Shown here piece by piece: positions 23,502 to 36,176 of a DNA stretch of 64,000 nt. Origin of the DNA: Umbelopsis ramanniana AG (taxonomy: Eukaryota > Mucoromycota > Umbelopsidomycetes > Umbelopsidales > Umbelopsidaceae); the NCBI RefSeq assembly GCF_025399195.1, contig NW_026252117.1, positions 62,001 to 126,000 on the forward strand. Direction: 5' to 3'. A model generated the notes under the pieces. The model worked only from the letters and a program-made list of their open reading frames with translations, made no database searches and was not told where the DNA came from. The stretch's first letter is position 1, and each line of letters begins with the position of its first letter. A program made the position numbers and the translations under genes.

Positions 23502-24972
23502 ATGTTAATGTACGGCCGTTTAATACGACTTCCGGGGTTTGTCATTCTGTTGCAGACATTGTCCTCTACTGTAGCCACCTCTACTCATGACCTTCAGGGT
23601 AAAGTATGGCTGGATTGAATCCTGCATACAATGATAAAATATAACCAGCAATGAAACACCAACATGTAGGATGCGGAAAGAAAGGTGATCAGGATACCAT
23701 ATGCTCTCCCCATGGTGGAACATGGACCATAGGAACGGCACAAAATATCACTTGGAATCCAACGTAAATGGCTCTCCAATCTTGTACCATGGAATCGTTG
23801 CATTGTTTGGTTTAATTGACATTTAATATATACAGGCATTCGATATATGTCGAAATGGTATGTTCAGCTCCACTTCTATTAGATGTACAATTTATGCCGG
23901 TCTCTTGACGCTAAGTATTTGTAGAACAAGATCAACATAACACTTTCAAGCATTGTGAAATTTCAACCCAAAATATTGAAGATCTGGCGCGATATTCCCA
24001 CCAAATCCGGGTATTTGCCAGTTTTTTTGAATGATAGCTTTGTGCCAGAAATCCTACCGGCTGGAGGTGAACCCAAGGCGTGGGAGGCCTTTATCAATAT
24101 ATCCAGCATTGACGCTAGTGGTAAAAACAAGATATTTCCACCGCCTTCTGCCTTTACACTAATTGGTACTCCATGTTTGCAAGCTTTGGAACTATGACAA
24201 CTTGGAAACAGTCCCCATTACTCACATTTAATCCGTGGTTTATAGAACCTGCAAAACCTTTACAACCTTCGCCATCATCTTCGTCATCGCAGGCGGCTTG
24301 GCCATCAATACAGCCTTCGATTTCTTTTGGTGGTGCTAGTCAGGATAATAAGAGTTTACTGAACAATAACGACACGGGTAACTATTGTCTTGTTGCAATA
24401 GCGGCAGTATTAGCCGCTGGTGTAGTTCTATGCGTCATTCTTGCAGGATGGTGCTATATTCGTCCTCTAAAGAGTCGGCAACAGGGACCTGAAAATAATG
24501 GTATTTATACTCGCGACATTGGGGATCAACACCCTACATTGATATTGAGTTAACGCCCAGCATTCTAGCCCCCATTGAACAACCTAGCGCGCAATTTAAA
24601 GAGTTTTCAACAGTAATAGGGTCTGAAATATCAGGAACGAGCGAAGGCTACCGTTCGTCTCATTATACACAGTTTAGTAATGTATATAGTGACGATTCTA
24701 TAATTCCACCATCTGTGCCGCCGACGGAAAGTACCAGATTACCTGCTCGAACCGCTAGAATGCTCCATCGCCAGCCTGGTAACAATATGCAGCCTCTATC
24801 ATCTGCTGACGCTGTCATACTCGGTAACATGTTCCTGCAGAAATTGAGGAGGCCCGATTGGGCAACGGATAGTCAAGTAACCGATCAAGATAATGGGGAG
24901 CAGTCAGTATTTGGAAACAAGTTAAAGAAACAGTTGCTAAAAGATCCAAATCCACAAAGTAGTCGTCGTTGA
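23502..24972 (+). pseudogene. Frame-broken gene for a secreted/single-pass membrane protein
   Basis: The remains of one gene can be followed across three frames. ATG 23502 opens a signal-peptide-like start (MLMYGRLIRLPGFVILLQ). A GT/AG join (23598 to 23649) leads into GTWTIGTAQNITWNPT, an extracellular beta-type motif seen in fungal cell-surface proteins. From about 23934 one frame gives a lumenal segment with WRDIP and FVPEILPAGG. From about 24170 a second frame gives a Ser/Pro-rich stalk and a transmembrane helix (CLVAIAAVLAAGVVLCVILA) followed by a basic stop-transfer. From 24540 a third frame gives a Ser/Pro-rich cytoplasmic tail ending at 24972. I could not join these by valid introns, and in-frame stops lie near 23895-23935. 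A pseudogene is the simplest reading; sequencing indels or unseen introns remain possible. Confidence 0.5.
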
Positions 24973-25922
24973 TGTTACAAATTCAAGAGCAGAGACACAG
25001 AAATACCAATTACTATTTTATCAATGTACCCGAATATTAATCTCAGAGCCTAATCCATCCCCATCAATGGCTATGCAATACTCTTCAACAAGCTGTAGTC
25101 TTGATAGTACATTTTCTTTTATCAATAATATTGATGCCGTCTCGGACAAAGCTGCATATCTAGTTCACTAATTCACTAAATAAAAAAAGTGAAAAAATTT
25201 ATGTCAACATCGAAATGGCAAAAGGCAGCATATGTTTCGATTGGAGCTTTATTAGATGGATTTATTTCTAACGAATATATTTATATTCCACTATTAGTCG
25301 AAAAAATCAAAAGGAAAAAGCTATCGTAAACACCACTTTCAGAAAAAGTAGTCTGAACGACGATCCAGGGAGCGACTTGCAGAGTTTCAAGTTACCAGGG
25401 AGGAGTGCCAGGAGACCCTTGAATAGATGTTTACGGTAGTGATCAGTAAAGGGATACAGATAGGATGATGTAAAAAAGTGAAACGGTATCAATATAGACG
25501 CCTTGGCTTTAAATAAAAAACGGGAGTCGTTTGAATCCTTGTGATCAGTAAGGTTGACATGCAGTGGCGAAATACATCTGAAGTAAATTTATATGCCACA
25601 CATCCACTCTTTAAAAAACGTCAAGGTATGGCTAGTGCCCACCAAAATCATTTATAAGATCCTCAAGGTTCCGTGATTTTTATATAAAATATAAAATAAA
25701 AAAGAACTCCATTTGCATACAGTTCCAGTTAGCAATATAGGTTCCTTTTGTCAATAGACTTGCTCAACATGAAGGTAATATGGTGCAAAAAATAAGTGTT
25801 CAGACATAACGGAATTAATGCTGAATTTTTCAGGTGAAAAGTGAATGACGTAAACCCCAGCGAAGATGTCCGAGCTCAAAATATTATTTCCCTGCCATTG
25901 TATCAAACAGGCTGTATCTACG
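24973..25922. other. Intergenic region without supported gene
   Basis: About 950 AT-rich bases between the broken membrane-protein gene and the MICOS gene. No open frame with protein-like composition, RNA gene or repeat is recognised. An ATG at 25866 in frame with the MICOS start could extend that protein by 19 residues. Confidence 0.55.
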
Positions 25923-27202
25923 ATGATTTCGCCAGCGATCAAGCATTCTGTAAGTGGTTTGGCATTGAAGGCCGTAATTACTTGCTGCCAGCACGTTACT
26001 TACCAGGATTACTTTACAGCTGTCGACTGCTGCTGCAGGTTTCGCACTCGCTACCGCTGTGTCTCGTCCTGTTGCATATGCTGAAGAGCGTAAGCAGAAG
26101 GTCAGCTATAATCCTGCTCAATAACATATTTCACATTTCGACGTGTTGGACTGACATGTCAATTTTACGTTTAATGTCAAAACTTTTTCTACTTATTGCT
26201 TACAATGGGTTTTAGCTGAACATTTACGACGAACCAGAAGCAGAAATCGTTCTTGTTGAATCACCTTCACGATTGGAGGAGAACGTCGCCATCGCACAAA
26301 AATACGTGAACGATACCTATGATGAAGGAGTGGTAAGGAGTGATAGCAACGTGGCATATTCAAGATTGTTCATAAGGGGCATGGGTTAACTGATGAATAT
26401 TCTTAGGAACAATTAAATCAAGTCCAAACAAGACTTCAGAGATTCGAAAGTAACGTCAAGAGTAAGCTTTGCCTTCCATCAGCTTGTTCATCAGCATAAA
26501 AAAGACACGATTCCTGATCCTAAATTTCTGTTTACATAGAATGCGTTGATGATACTATAGCGCCAGGAGAATATGTTATGCCTAATGCTTTGTATGTTGG
26601 TGTTGCTGCCTTGGCCGGTACCATCGTCTCTCGCAACCGTAAGTTCGATTGAGTATGAACAGTATGTGCAAATGCATTGATTAACGGACGGTGGGCTCAT
26701 TCCTTATCAGGCAACGTTGTCTTGCGCTTTGCAACATCCACAGCCTTTGCCGTCGGCACGTCATATTACTTGATGCCAAACACTACCCGCAACATTGGTC
26801 AACATCTTGACAGATTGGAGAGAAAGTTCCCCCCTCTTTATGGTGCTCATCAGCAACTGAACGAAGCATTTGGCGATGCACGCAAGCAAGTCGACGATAC
26901 TGTCGCTCAACTCACTGGTGCAGCATCCGAAGCCACGAGCCAAATTTCCAGCAAAGCTAAGCAGTTGGAAAGCGATATTTCCAGTAAAGCAAATACACAG
27001 ACCAGCAAATTAGAAAGCACAGCTTCAGAAGCCCGAGAGAAGTTTGATGAAGTCAAGGAAAAAGTCGAGAACATGTACTCTACTAGAGTGAAGGTATGTT
27101 GAACGATGCAAAGTACATCTACTTGTTGATGATAAACTAACGACCATTTGTTTTTTCTATTAGCCTGCTGTTGAAGAGACCTTGAAGGGCAACAGTAAAT
27201 AG
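25923..27202 (+). CDS. MICOS complex subunit MIC26/MIC27-like (apolipoprotein O family)
   Basis: Inner-membrane component of the MICOS complex that shapes cristae junctions. Exons: 25923-25949, 26020-26100, 26216-26332, 26407-26461, 26540-26638, 26711-27093, 27164-27202; 266 residues. Order: a short hydrophobic presequence region ending RPVAYAEER; the family opening LNIYDEPEAEIVLVESPSRLE; a coiled segment; APGEYVMPNALYVGVAALAGTIVSRNR, which is the first membrane hairpin helix; then the second, Gly-containing helix up to YYLMPNT. After it come an amphipathic LERKFPPLYGAHQQ and a long helical, Ser/Lys-rich repeat-like tail (SSKAKQLESDISSKANTQTS). The first exon is my least certain choice; an upstream in-frame ATG at 25866 exists. 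The gene converges with ILV6. Confidence 0.85.
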
Positions 27203-27442
27203 ACATACATAACATCACTCACTCAAAATGTTTTTGTTTCCTTGTAATAAAATCCTGCAACCCCATCCACAGCTTTGGCATCGACTTTTAATCTATTTTA
27301 CATCTCCGTCATGGCTGTCAGCTGAAAACCTTGGACACCGTCAATTTTTTTTTTCTTTTTTATTTCAAAAACAGATTCTTTTATTCTACACAGGATGCTG
27401 CTAAATACAACTTTGAATTCTTGGAAGTGGATGATATTAAAT

Positions 27443-28673
27443 TTAACCGGGAGGAAGCATAGAAGCGTCAACGCCGTTGTCATCTTCAATGGCGTGCTCT
27501 TGTTGTGGTTCATAGTGATCCAGAACGGGGGATCTAGGCATAGCCATGGCGCCTGTAGAAAGGGGATGAAAAGTTATTACTGAGCTCATACATACTATGT
27601 GTTGCAAGCTTGCACTACGAACCTGTTCTGGAGGCTTCCAAAATACCAAATGGCTTGAGAAGTTTCATGAAAGAGTTGATTCTGCTGGGCTTGGCGCAAA
27701 GCTCAATGATGACAGAGTCGGAAGAGACATCAACAACCTTACCGTCGAAAAGACGAGCAAGTTCGGTCAAAGCACGGAGGTGAGAGAAGGTTTTTCGCAA
27801 GTGAGAAGATCCAGAACCCTAAATATAACCAGGATCAGTCAGGCTGGGCCCCTTCGTAAAAGAGAAAAATTGAGTGTGGAAATGGACATACCTCTTCATC
27901 ATCATCACTGATTTCATGCTCATGATCTTCCTGGTAGGTGTCAGGAAGTTGCTTGTGAAGCATTTCGGGGCCAAGGATGGAAGTCTTGACAAGCAAAAGC
28001 TCCCTCTCAACCAATTTTGTGTTTGTGTAATCCAGTACAGCCCACACAGGCACCTATACAAACAGACGCATCAGAACTATTCATACTACTGATGCCACCC
28101 ATTGGTTTTTTTGTCTTTGTTAGATAAACACTTACCACATCCTCTAATTGTCTTCGTGCTTGCTCAATGGGGGTGTTTTGACCCTTAAATACGATGGTCA
28201 TACGAGAAAGATCGGGGACCTCAGTGTTGGCGACGACCAGGGAATCAATGTTGAAACCTCTTGCAGCCAAAACACCAGAAACTCTGCTAAGAACACCAGG
28301 CTCATTTCGGACAAGGCAGTTAAGAATATGGCGTGTTTCTGGTCCACTGGCAGGTCCAGGAGTGTTATAAAGAATGTTATTGACAGCCTCCTCTGCTGAT
28401 GGCTGTATGGTTGGAACGAAGGGAAGTTGTCGGTGGTGACGGTTTGCCTTCTTGAATGCTAAACCAGACACGGATGTCGTGGAGTTCTTGGCTGAATAGT
28501 AGCGATGGAACGTCGCGATCGGCATACCTGGTGCCATACGAGGCATAACAGATCGTGTCGTGCTGGCCAAAGTCTATCATAGGAGAGAGTTACTTTCTTG
28601 AGTCGTGATAGTAGAACAAGGAACAATAGCTTACCAGACTGCGACCAGCGGCGATGGACATTGAGCGCAACAT
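27443..28673 (-). CDS. ILV6: Acetolactate synthase regulatory (small) subunit, mitochondrial
   Basis: Regulatory subunit of acetohydroxyacid synthase, conferring valine feedback inhibition on the first step of branched-chain amino acid synthesis in mitochondria. Exons on the minus strand: 28673-28635, 28573-28136, 28053-27892, 27818-27623, 27552-27443; 314 residues. The N-terminus is Ser/Arg/Thr-rich with scattered Met, without acidic residues, as in a mitochondrial presequence. The ACT domain is clear (ILNCLVRNEPGVLSRVSGVL, ARGFNIDSLVV, DLSRMTIVFKG), followed by QLEDVVPVWAVLDYT and the C-terminal regulatory domain with SDSVIIELCAKPSRINSF and SRTGAMAMPRSP. As in other fungal ILV6 proteins, an acidic insertion (EISDDDEE) sits between the halves. 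Every splice join keeps frame. Confidence 0.96.
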
Positions 28674-29242
28674 GAGAAATAAGTTTTAAAATAAGCCTGC
28701 ACAAGTTTCTCGAGTATTTATTTACACTGGACGAGTCAAAAGTCAATGTGAATCAGACAGAAAGCTGCTTGGTGATTGGGTTTCGGGATACAAATCTCAT
28801 CTGATCACATGCTCAGAATTGCTTCGGTAGTGGCCATCACCACACAGCAAGGAAAAGGTACCTTGCAATTGACACAAGAACCAGAAGTAGTGTATTTATG
28901 GTTGTATAAGTTTATTCAGTCGTAATGTCCATGGAAAAAACTGTCGTCGACATATTCCAGAATACGATGCCTTGGAAAATCTCGCGTTCATCAATCTAGC
29001 GCGAACAAGATGAGTGATAGCTTATGCTTTGTATAGTGATTGAACGTCATTAAAGATGAGTTTTCTTTATCACAATATGAAATGAAACGCGCATTGGTTA
29101 TTAGCTTGAGCGGGAATAAGGTATTTGACAGCTTGCCATTATTGACGGTATGTGGAACCGGCTAAGCCACCTCTGAGTCAAACCAACTCAGTAACAAATT
29201 TCAACAAGACCCTTCAGTTTGAAGTCAATCTCTGGAATAATC
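28674..29242. other. Divergent intergenic region ILV6 / FRS2
   Basis: About 570 bases between divergent promoters. A TGACTC-type Gcn4-like half site was looked for but not convincingly found. No gene, repeat or RNA feature was seen. Confidence 0.5.
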
Positions 29243-31423
29243 ATGTCAAGCCAGGACGATTTGCAGACTCTTGTACTGACCACCCTTGACAAACAAGGTG
29301 TGATAGAAGACACAACCTATCTTAAAACCGCTGATGGTTCTCCAGTCGATCAACTTGCTGTTCTTGGAGCTTTGAATTCATTGCGCTCCAAAGATGTACG
29401 TATCTCGAAACATATGTCTGCCCATTCTTGTTCATAATGGAAGATGGTCGACGTCTATACGCAGAATGCCAGCACTTAGTGTCCGGTGGCATTCTCTTTG
29501 CGATGGCTCGAAAGTTTGAGATAAATTTGTTCCATGACCTACTCGACAAAGTATAACTGACCCTTTTGTGTATCCTGTTAGATGGTTGACTACAAAAGCA
29601 TTGAACGGGAAGTATGGACATTGACTGAAGAAGGTCAAGAGCTTGCTGAATCCGGAAGTCACGAAGCTCGTGTCTTTGATGCTGTCCCTGCCGGCCCAGA
29701 AGGTATTACCATCCCCGATCTCCAGGTCAGTACAATATGTCAAATATCCTGCGTTTGCCACCACCATCACTTATGTTTAATTTTCATAACAGGCTAAGCT
29801 TGGTAAGTCGGCCAGCATTGGTCAAGGAAAGGCCTTCAAAAACAAATGGATCAACAAAAAGCCCCCGAATTACCTCGTCCGCATTGTCGATAGCATTGTT
29901 GATCAGACCAAGATTGATTTGCAACAACTTCAATCTACCGGTACACTTCCCGATGCCAAACTACTTGCCGACTATAAGAAGCGCAAGCTTGCCGACAAGC
30001 AGTGAGTGATATGCATAATGTATTTTTGCATGACTGTGGCTTGCGTACTGATGTTACTGGTGTGCGTTTACAGGAAAGTGTTTGCCTACAGTGTTTCAAA
30101 GGGCACTGACTTCTCATTGGAGATCAAAAAAGAAGCTACCGATGTTACTTATGAGATGCTTCAAAGGTGTGTTAACCGTGTGTTCCGTAAGAAACAGTTT
30201 GACTCCAGTCACTCACACATGCCTACAGCGGTGAATGGAAAAATGCCAACTTCAAAAAATACAACTTCGACGCTGTTGGTGTTGCGCCATCTGGTGGTGC
30301 TCTTCATCCATTGATGAAAGTTAGACAAGAGTTCAGAGAAATTTTCTTCGAAATGGGTTTCCAAGAAATGCCTACCAACCGTTTCGTAGAGTCCAGCTTC
30401 TGGAACTTTGACGCTCTTTTCCAACCTCAACAGCATCCTGCCCGTGATGCTCACGATACTTTCTTCATCAAGGGTAAGACGTATTTCAAATGGTTGGCTT
30501 ATATAGTCAAACTTTGATTTTGTATTTGGTATCTAACCTCCTGCGCTACAGATCCCGCTACAACTGATAGATTCCCCAAGGATTTGATGGAGAGAATCAA
30601 GGTTGTTCATGAAAATGGTGGTGACACCGGCTCTATCGGTTACAACTATCACTGGAAACAAGAAGAAGCTGAGAAGCTGATCTTGCGTACTCACACCACT
30701 GCTGTCAGTTCATACATGTTGTACAAGCTCGCACAAGAGACCAAGGATTCTGGATTCCGACCTGCTAAATACTTCTCAATTGATCGTGTCTTCAGAAACG
30801 AATCCGTTGATGCAACCCATCTTGCAGAATTCCATCAAATCGAAGGTGTTATTGCCGACAAGAATTTGAGTCTTGCTGATCTTATTGGTTTCATGGATGT
30901 CTTCTTCAAGAAGATGGGTAAGTAGTAGGAGCAAGCAAGCGGGACCGGTGTCTGACCAGTTAGACCATATTGTCGTACGCATACACTGACGGGTTTTCTC
31001 ATAGGTATGGATAAGATTAGATTCAAGCCTACATATAATCCCTATACTGAACCCAGTATGGAAATCTTCTCATGGCACGATGGCTTGAAGACATGGGTTG
31101 AAATTGGTAACTCTGGTATGTTCCGACCAGAAATGTTGTTGCCTCTTGGACTTCCACCGGATGTTCGTGTCATTGCTTGGGGTCTTGGTCTTGAGCGACC
31201 AACCATGGTCAAGTATGGCATCTCCAATATCCGTGATCTGCTCGGACATAAGGTCAACTTGGCTTTGATTCACGATAATGCTGTTCCCCGACTAGACAAG
31301 AAGATGGGTAAGGAATTGATCGGTATCAACTTGGAACAACCTGCCGAAGAGAGCACCAAAGAAAAAGTCTCAGCTGCTGTTCAAGGACTTGTTAATAAAG
31401 TCGAGAACATGGTTGTCAACTAG
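29243..31423 (+). CDS. FRS2: Phenylalanyl-tRNA synthetase alpha subunit, cytosolic
   Basis: Catalytic subunit of the cytosolic (alpha beta)2 phenylalanine-tRNA ligase. Exons: 29243-29395, 29582-29725, 29793-30001, 30074-30166, 30229-30473, 30552-30917, 31005-31423; 542 residues (yeast 503, human 508). The N-terminal winged-helix DNA-binding-like repeats come first. The class II core follows, with [19 protein letters not shown] (motif 1), [24 protein letters not shown] (motif 2), EFHQIEGVI and [14 protein letters not shown] (motif 3). The cytosolic rather than mitochondrial type is shown by the N-terminal extension, the lack of a fused anticodon-binding domain and the absence of a presequence. 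The C-terminus is about 35 residues longer than usual and helical. Confidence 0.97.
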
Positions 31424-31622
31424 ATTTGAATATAATAAAATCATAAAAGCACGCATATATTATATATATCCAAGAAGGCTGTCATGTACGCAGTGGAGAG
31501 ACAACAATGTTGTTATATGTAATCATAGCACAGCTGAGACTGACATTACATTTATTGTTAGTGAGAAAAACAATAGCAATTAATACCATAGTATAATGTA
31601 AGAAGAAAAACCAAAATTATAA

Positions 31623-34162
31623 TTATTCACAGTATGCGCAGCATCTGTCTGTGAATCCTTCGTAGTCATTACCCCACCACAGTGGGAAGTTGTAAACATT
31701 ACCGTTACCACCGCCGAAGACGATAAAGGCAAGCAAGAATCCCATAACTGAAGTGGCACCATCCAAAGCAGCGGACAAGAGATAGTTGTGCTTAACGAAC
31801 CAATCACGCTTGTAACGCTTGAGATAGAATTGGGACCAAACGGAAAGAAGGAAACCAAAGAAGAGCCACGAAGAAGTGGAACCGGGGAACATACAGAGAC
31901 CAACCATAATCAAAGGAGTATTGATATAGTTGAAGCCGACCTTAGGCCACTTCCAGTGCAAGAGGTAACCGGGGATGGGAACGAAAAATCCAATGACAAA
32001 TCCCCACAAGACAATGTAGTATTGGGAGTCAGGGCCATACATTCTATAAGGACCAACAGCACCCCAGGTAATGGCAGCAGAGTTAATGGTTTGTGGAGTT
32101 GCACCGTTCCAGATGTTGTTACCGTCAGGAGTGAGCAAGATAGCAGCTTGGCTGGTGGTAATAACTTTGTTAACGACATAGTTCATGACGGATCCAAGAA
32201 CAGTACCGAGCATCTGAGCGGTGAAGATAGCACGGGGAGCAACCTTCAAGTAGTGACCAACTTTCAAGTCAGAAAGCATTTCGGTAGCTTGCCACATGGT
32301 GTTGAATCCAAGAGTCTTGAAGTACATGTTGGCAATAGGCTTTCCGGGAAGAACAAAACCGCAAAGCATTTCAGCGACGACATTAAGACCAAAACCATTT
32401 CCGGAAATAGCAGTGATGACACCCAATGGCAAGGTGAGAAGAGTAGACATGAGAATAGCAAACAACACACCCCACCATGGAAGGAGAGATTGATTAGCGT
32501 AGGCGAGGCCAATGTTCAAGGCAATGCCGCCAACGAAGACGATATAGTACCACCAAGCAGGCACTTCCTTGTAAACGGACATGAGTCTCATATGGATATC
32601 TTCGGCGAGATTCTGTTTTCTTGCACCACGGAATTGTCTCCAGATGTCCTTGCCATAGAAGAGAGCAACGTGGGTGATGGAAGCACTGACACCGATGTTA
32701 AGGAAAATGTAGGAAGCGGCGAATGATGTGGCGAACTGAGGAGGACCCACTTCAGCGTACAGTGTTTCGTTCAAACTGTTATCAGCGTTCAAAACGGAAG
32801 CCTGAGGATAATGGATAGTGCTACCATCCGTTTGGTTGATGGTATACAAACTCAAAGACAGGAAAGGATAGGCTTGAGCGTTCCAAACGTTGGCATAGTA
32901 CATGACGGGAATCAAGATCATCTAAAAAGGTACAAGAATTTAGCTCGCAGTAAGGGAGTTAAAAAAAATATGGTTATTGGAAACAAAGAACTCACCGAGA
33001 GACCCATGCCAACATACCAGTTTACTTGAGCCCAGAAAGGAGTGTAAAGGGCACCAGCATTGTAAAGGTATTGCCAATCGAAAGAGAAGGAGAAAAGACC
33101 TAAACCTTCGTTGACACTGGTACCACCAAAGAGTCGTTGAAAAAGAACAGAGTCTTGCTTGGCAATACAGAAGATACTGAATCCACCAAGAAGAGGGAAC
33201 ATGTACTGAGGAATGAATTCATAAATGAAAACAATGCCAAAGACAATGAAGAACCAACGGAGCTGCTTGTATCCTTGTTCAGGAGACTCGTTCCAGGATG
33301 TCTTCAACAGCGAGACAATGGGCAACTTGTTGGGCCAGATCATAGCTGCAGGATACACCAAGAAATTACGGTACAGACCAGCGATACCATATCCTACAAG
33401 TTGAGTGGCCAAGACAAGGAAGAGACCACCAGCAACGGAAGGTTGTTGGACATAAAACAGCTGTTGGGCAGAAAGAATCCATGTAGCATAAGCAGAAGCA
33501 TTGGCGGAGGTTGCAGTCACGGTAGCGATGACATGCTCCTTTACGTTCCATGGACCAGGATTGAGCCAATGAGGCTTTTGAGGCATGAATCTAGCCCATG
33601 TCAAACCGAAGAACCAAGCGAGCAAGACCAAGAAAGCAGGGTAGATAGTCATGTTGATAGGCTTGAAAATATAAAGCTGATTGACAGAAGAACTGAAAGC
33701 AGCAAGCAACTGGTGATAGAGTAAACCATGTGGAAAGGTTAGTCAATGACATGTAACATTTTATCATGTAGAAACAGATGGAGTACATACCAGACCGATG
33801 AGCAAAGCTCGAAGAGTCAACGCTGGCATGCTGGGATCATCTTCTTCAAGAATAGACATATCGGCGATAATCTTCAAGTCTTCTTCAATATCCATGCCAC
33901 CAGCACCATCTCCAATGACTTCGTGAGCGGTGAGATCAGCAACATCGGGATTGTGAGAATGGCCATATGCTGCAACGTTGGTCAAGTTGTCTTTACGGTC
34001 AGCATAGTATTGATCCAAGTCGTCCAAGGCTGCCTTTTCGTCTTCTACAACTGGTGCAGGCTCTGTGATGGCCTCCTTTTTGGTAGACTCGTCAAACGAC
34101 ATCTGGGAAGAGGATGTGCTAGCAATGTGTGAGGTGATGGTGGGATGTGAAGATGGATTCAT
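31623..34162 (-). CDS. Oligopeptide transporter, OPT family
   Basis: Proton-coupled importer of small peptides (in some members glutathione) at the plasma membrane. Exons on the minus strand: 34162-33791, 33709-32996, 32921-31623; 794 residues, the usual OPT size. The cytoplasmic N-terminus is acidic. The membrane region starts at DDPSMPALTLRALLIGLLLA, followed by a dozen or so hydrophobic segments. Family signatures are present: NPGPWNVKEHVIATVTATSA (the NPG motif), IPQYMFPLLGGFSIFCIA, TWGAVGPYRMYG and KWPKVGFNYINTP. The C-terminus WWGNDYEGFTDRCCAYC is Cys-containing as in fungal members. No frame damage is seen. Substrate cannot be read from sequence. Confidence 0.95.
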
Positions 34163-36176
34163 ATTTATAATAGGCTTATCAACCGGAAAACGCCATCTAA
34201 GCAGTAGATTGTTGCAGATGGACACAAATTGCTATTTGAAACGTTTCTTTCCTTTTCAGGACTTCCTTGAAGGGACTGAAATCACCTGTGTGCGATTCTG
34301 GAGCTCTTTGATAGACTAGTTGCAGCAACCTGATTAGGGAACTCAAGCTCAGTATGACCAATTATTTCCTTTGAAACGCTTGTCTATGTGCACAGATCAT
34401 TCCGCTTTAACTCGCAAAAAAGTGGAGCGCGTGATGGGTTTGGCAGCCTCTAATTGCCAATCTAGGGATTTATAGCCAGGTAAGTTCATATTCGTTCGGA
34501 ATAAACGTATGATGGCTGCTGCTTAGATCCTATTCCACCATCGATACTGGGTGGGTGATCATCAGGAAATGGCATCCCTCTGAGAATCGTAAAGAGTATG
34601 GGTTTATTCAGAGGCAGACATCACTACACCTGGGTAATGACTATGGTGTACGCGTAACACCACCCACCGGATAAGGTATAGCAAGCGAACAAGTTTTGCA
34701 GTGAAAGGAGGACCATACGGAACGCTGGGCTGGGCTGGGTTGAGTCTCGATACGACTTCTCTTCCATTCATTCCCATGTACAGTAAAAATTCACCTTGAG
34801 GGTGGAGACAGGAATGGCTATGGCTACACGAACCCACTAAAATACCTTTCAAAGCTAGCAACAACAACAATCGCTCTAGGAGTAAAAATTCTTACAGATG
34901 CATGTAACGTGTGAACTATCTGTAGCCTGTAAGCGCAATCAGCGTCTCTAACATAGCCCTATCTGCGGACAATTAATTACATCTGATGTAGCTTCTTGAT
35001 TTTCCGATCAAGCATTACAAACCATCGATCCATTATCACAAGTCATATAGCTTTTAGTCTAATCACGTTTACATTTATCGATGAAAGAGTCAAATTGCCT
35101 AGGTACGGCGACATGATGCTATCGGACATAGCGGCAACGTTCAAATACGCTTCGTGATAGGAAGTCAGAATGCTGAGAAAATAAAGGTGTAACCAAATCC
35201 TTGATCTCTATTTAAGAGTACAAGCGTGCTGGGGGGAGTGCGATACAAGAAACTTTGACACGGGAACTTGGTGCTTGGGAACTCTAAAAATTTCACTCCA
35301 TGGGATTGATATCTATTCTATGGTATAGCCTGTCCAGTGTGAATTGGCCAAACTGCGATTCGGTGAGATAAAGGTTTTTTTCTATAGGTTCAAGTTCAAG
35401 CCTTATCATGAGGATGGAAAAAAGTCCACTATATGTGTCTATCTTTGTAGAACAGCAATATGTATTTGAAAACATAGGGTGTGATGCTACCGTGGCAAAA
35501 AATAGTGGAACATTTTGTTAGTCAATATCTTTCTGTTCTGAAGAGTGTTATCTTGTATTCGCGTGATCCAGAGAACTGCGAAGTTGGTGACCGTATTATT
35601 TATCAAATAAGGGAAATACTGAGAAAAACCTATTACAGCCATATTGGGAACATATTGCCCATCATGGACGCCGCTGCTTGCAAGTTGAAATCGAAGGTGA
35701 GGAGAGCGAAATGATTCGTTCTAGGAGCTGACAGTGCGTTTTATCATCCAGTATCTAACAGCTTGCGACAAATTTCAAGAAAGTGCGCAATCCATTCAAA
35801 CCTAGTTAGACATACGTTGTGGCACCTTCACATAACACCGTTTAACTACATAAAAAGCATGCAGCGGAAGTCAGTAGGTGTGAGTGGCTAAACGGATGAA
35901 GCCGACGTATTTCACTGTTTGCCATATATTTCTATATCATCCAGCGGCTACTTGGACAGCCACCTTTCCATTTTCATGTCAGTAAAGGCGTTCATAGACA
36001 TTGTAGGTGCTACAGCATTGTATCACCTTCATTCCCATCTCACATTGGTGATGCCAAGACTGCTAGACAAACCTCTGAAAAACAAATGCACACCATAGTC
36101 TCGTATTCTCATGAAAAATTTTGCTTGTTCTTTATAATTGGTAAATGAAAAATCTACAGTCTATACATTGTTGTTT
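34163..36176. other. Gene-poor interval of about 2 kb
   Basis: The longest stretch without a supported gene apart from the cellulase promoter. It includes the upstream region of the OPT gene. A 77-codon frame at 35484-35714 (plus strand, ending KLKSKVRRAK) and an 88-codon frame at 34604-34870 (minus) are intact but unrecognised, and could be chance. No tRNA-like cloverleaf, terminal repeat or transposase fragment was recognised. Confidence 0.5.

Noticed and set aside
31788-32726. 312-codon open frame on the plus strand
   Set aside because: Antisense shadow of the OPT transporter exon; hydrophilic, low-complexity product with no family resemblance.
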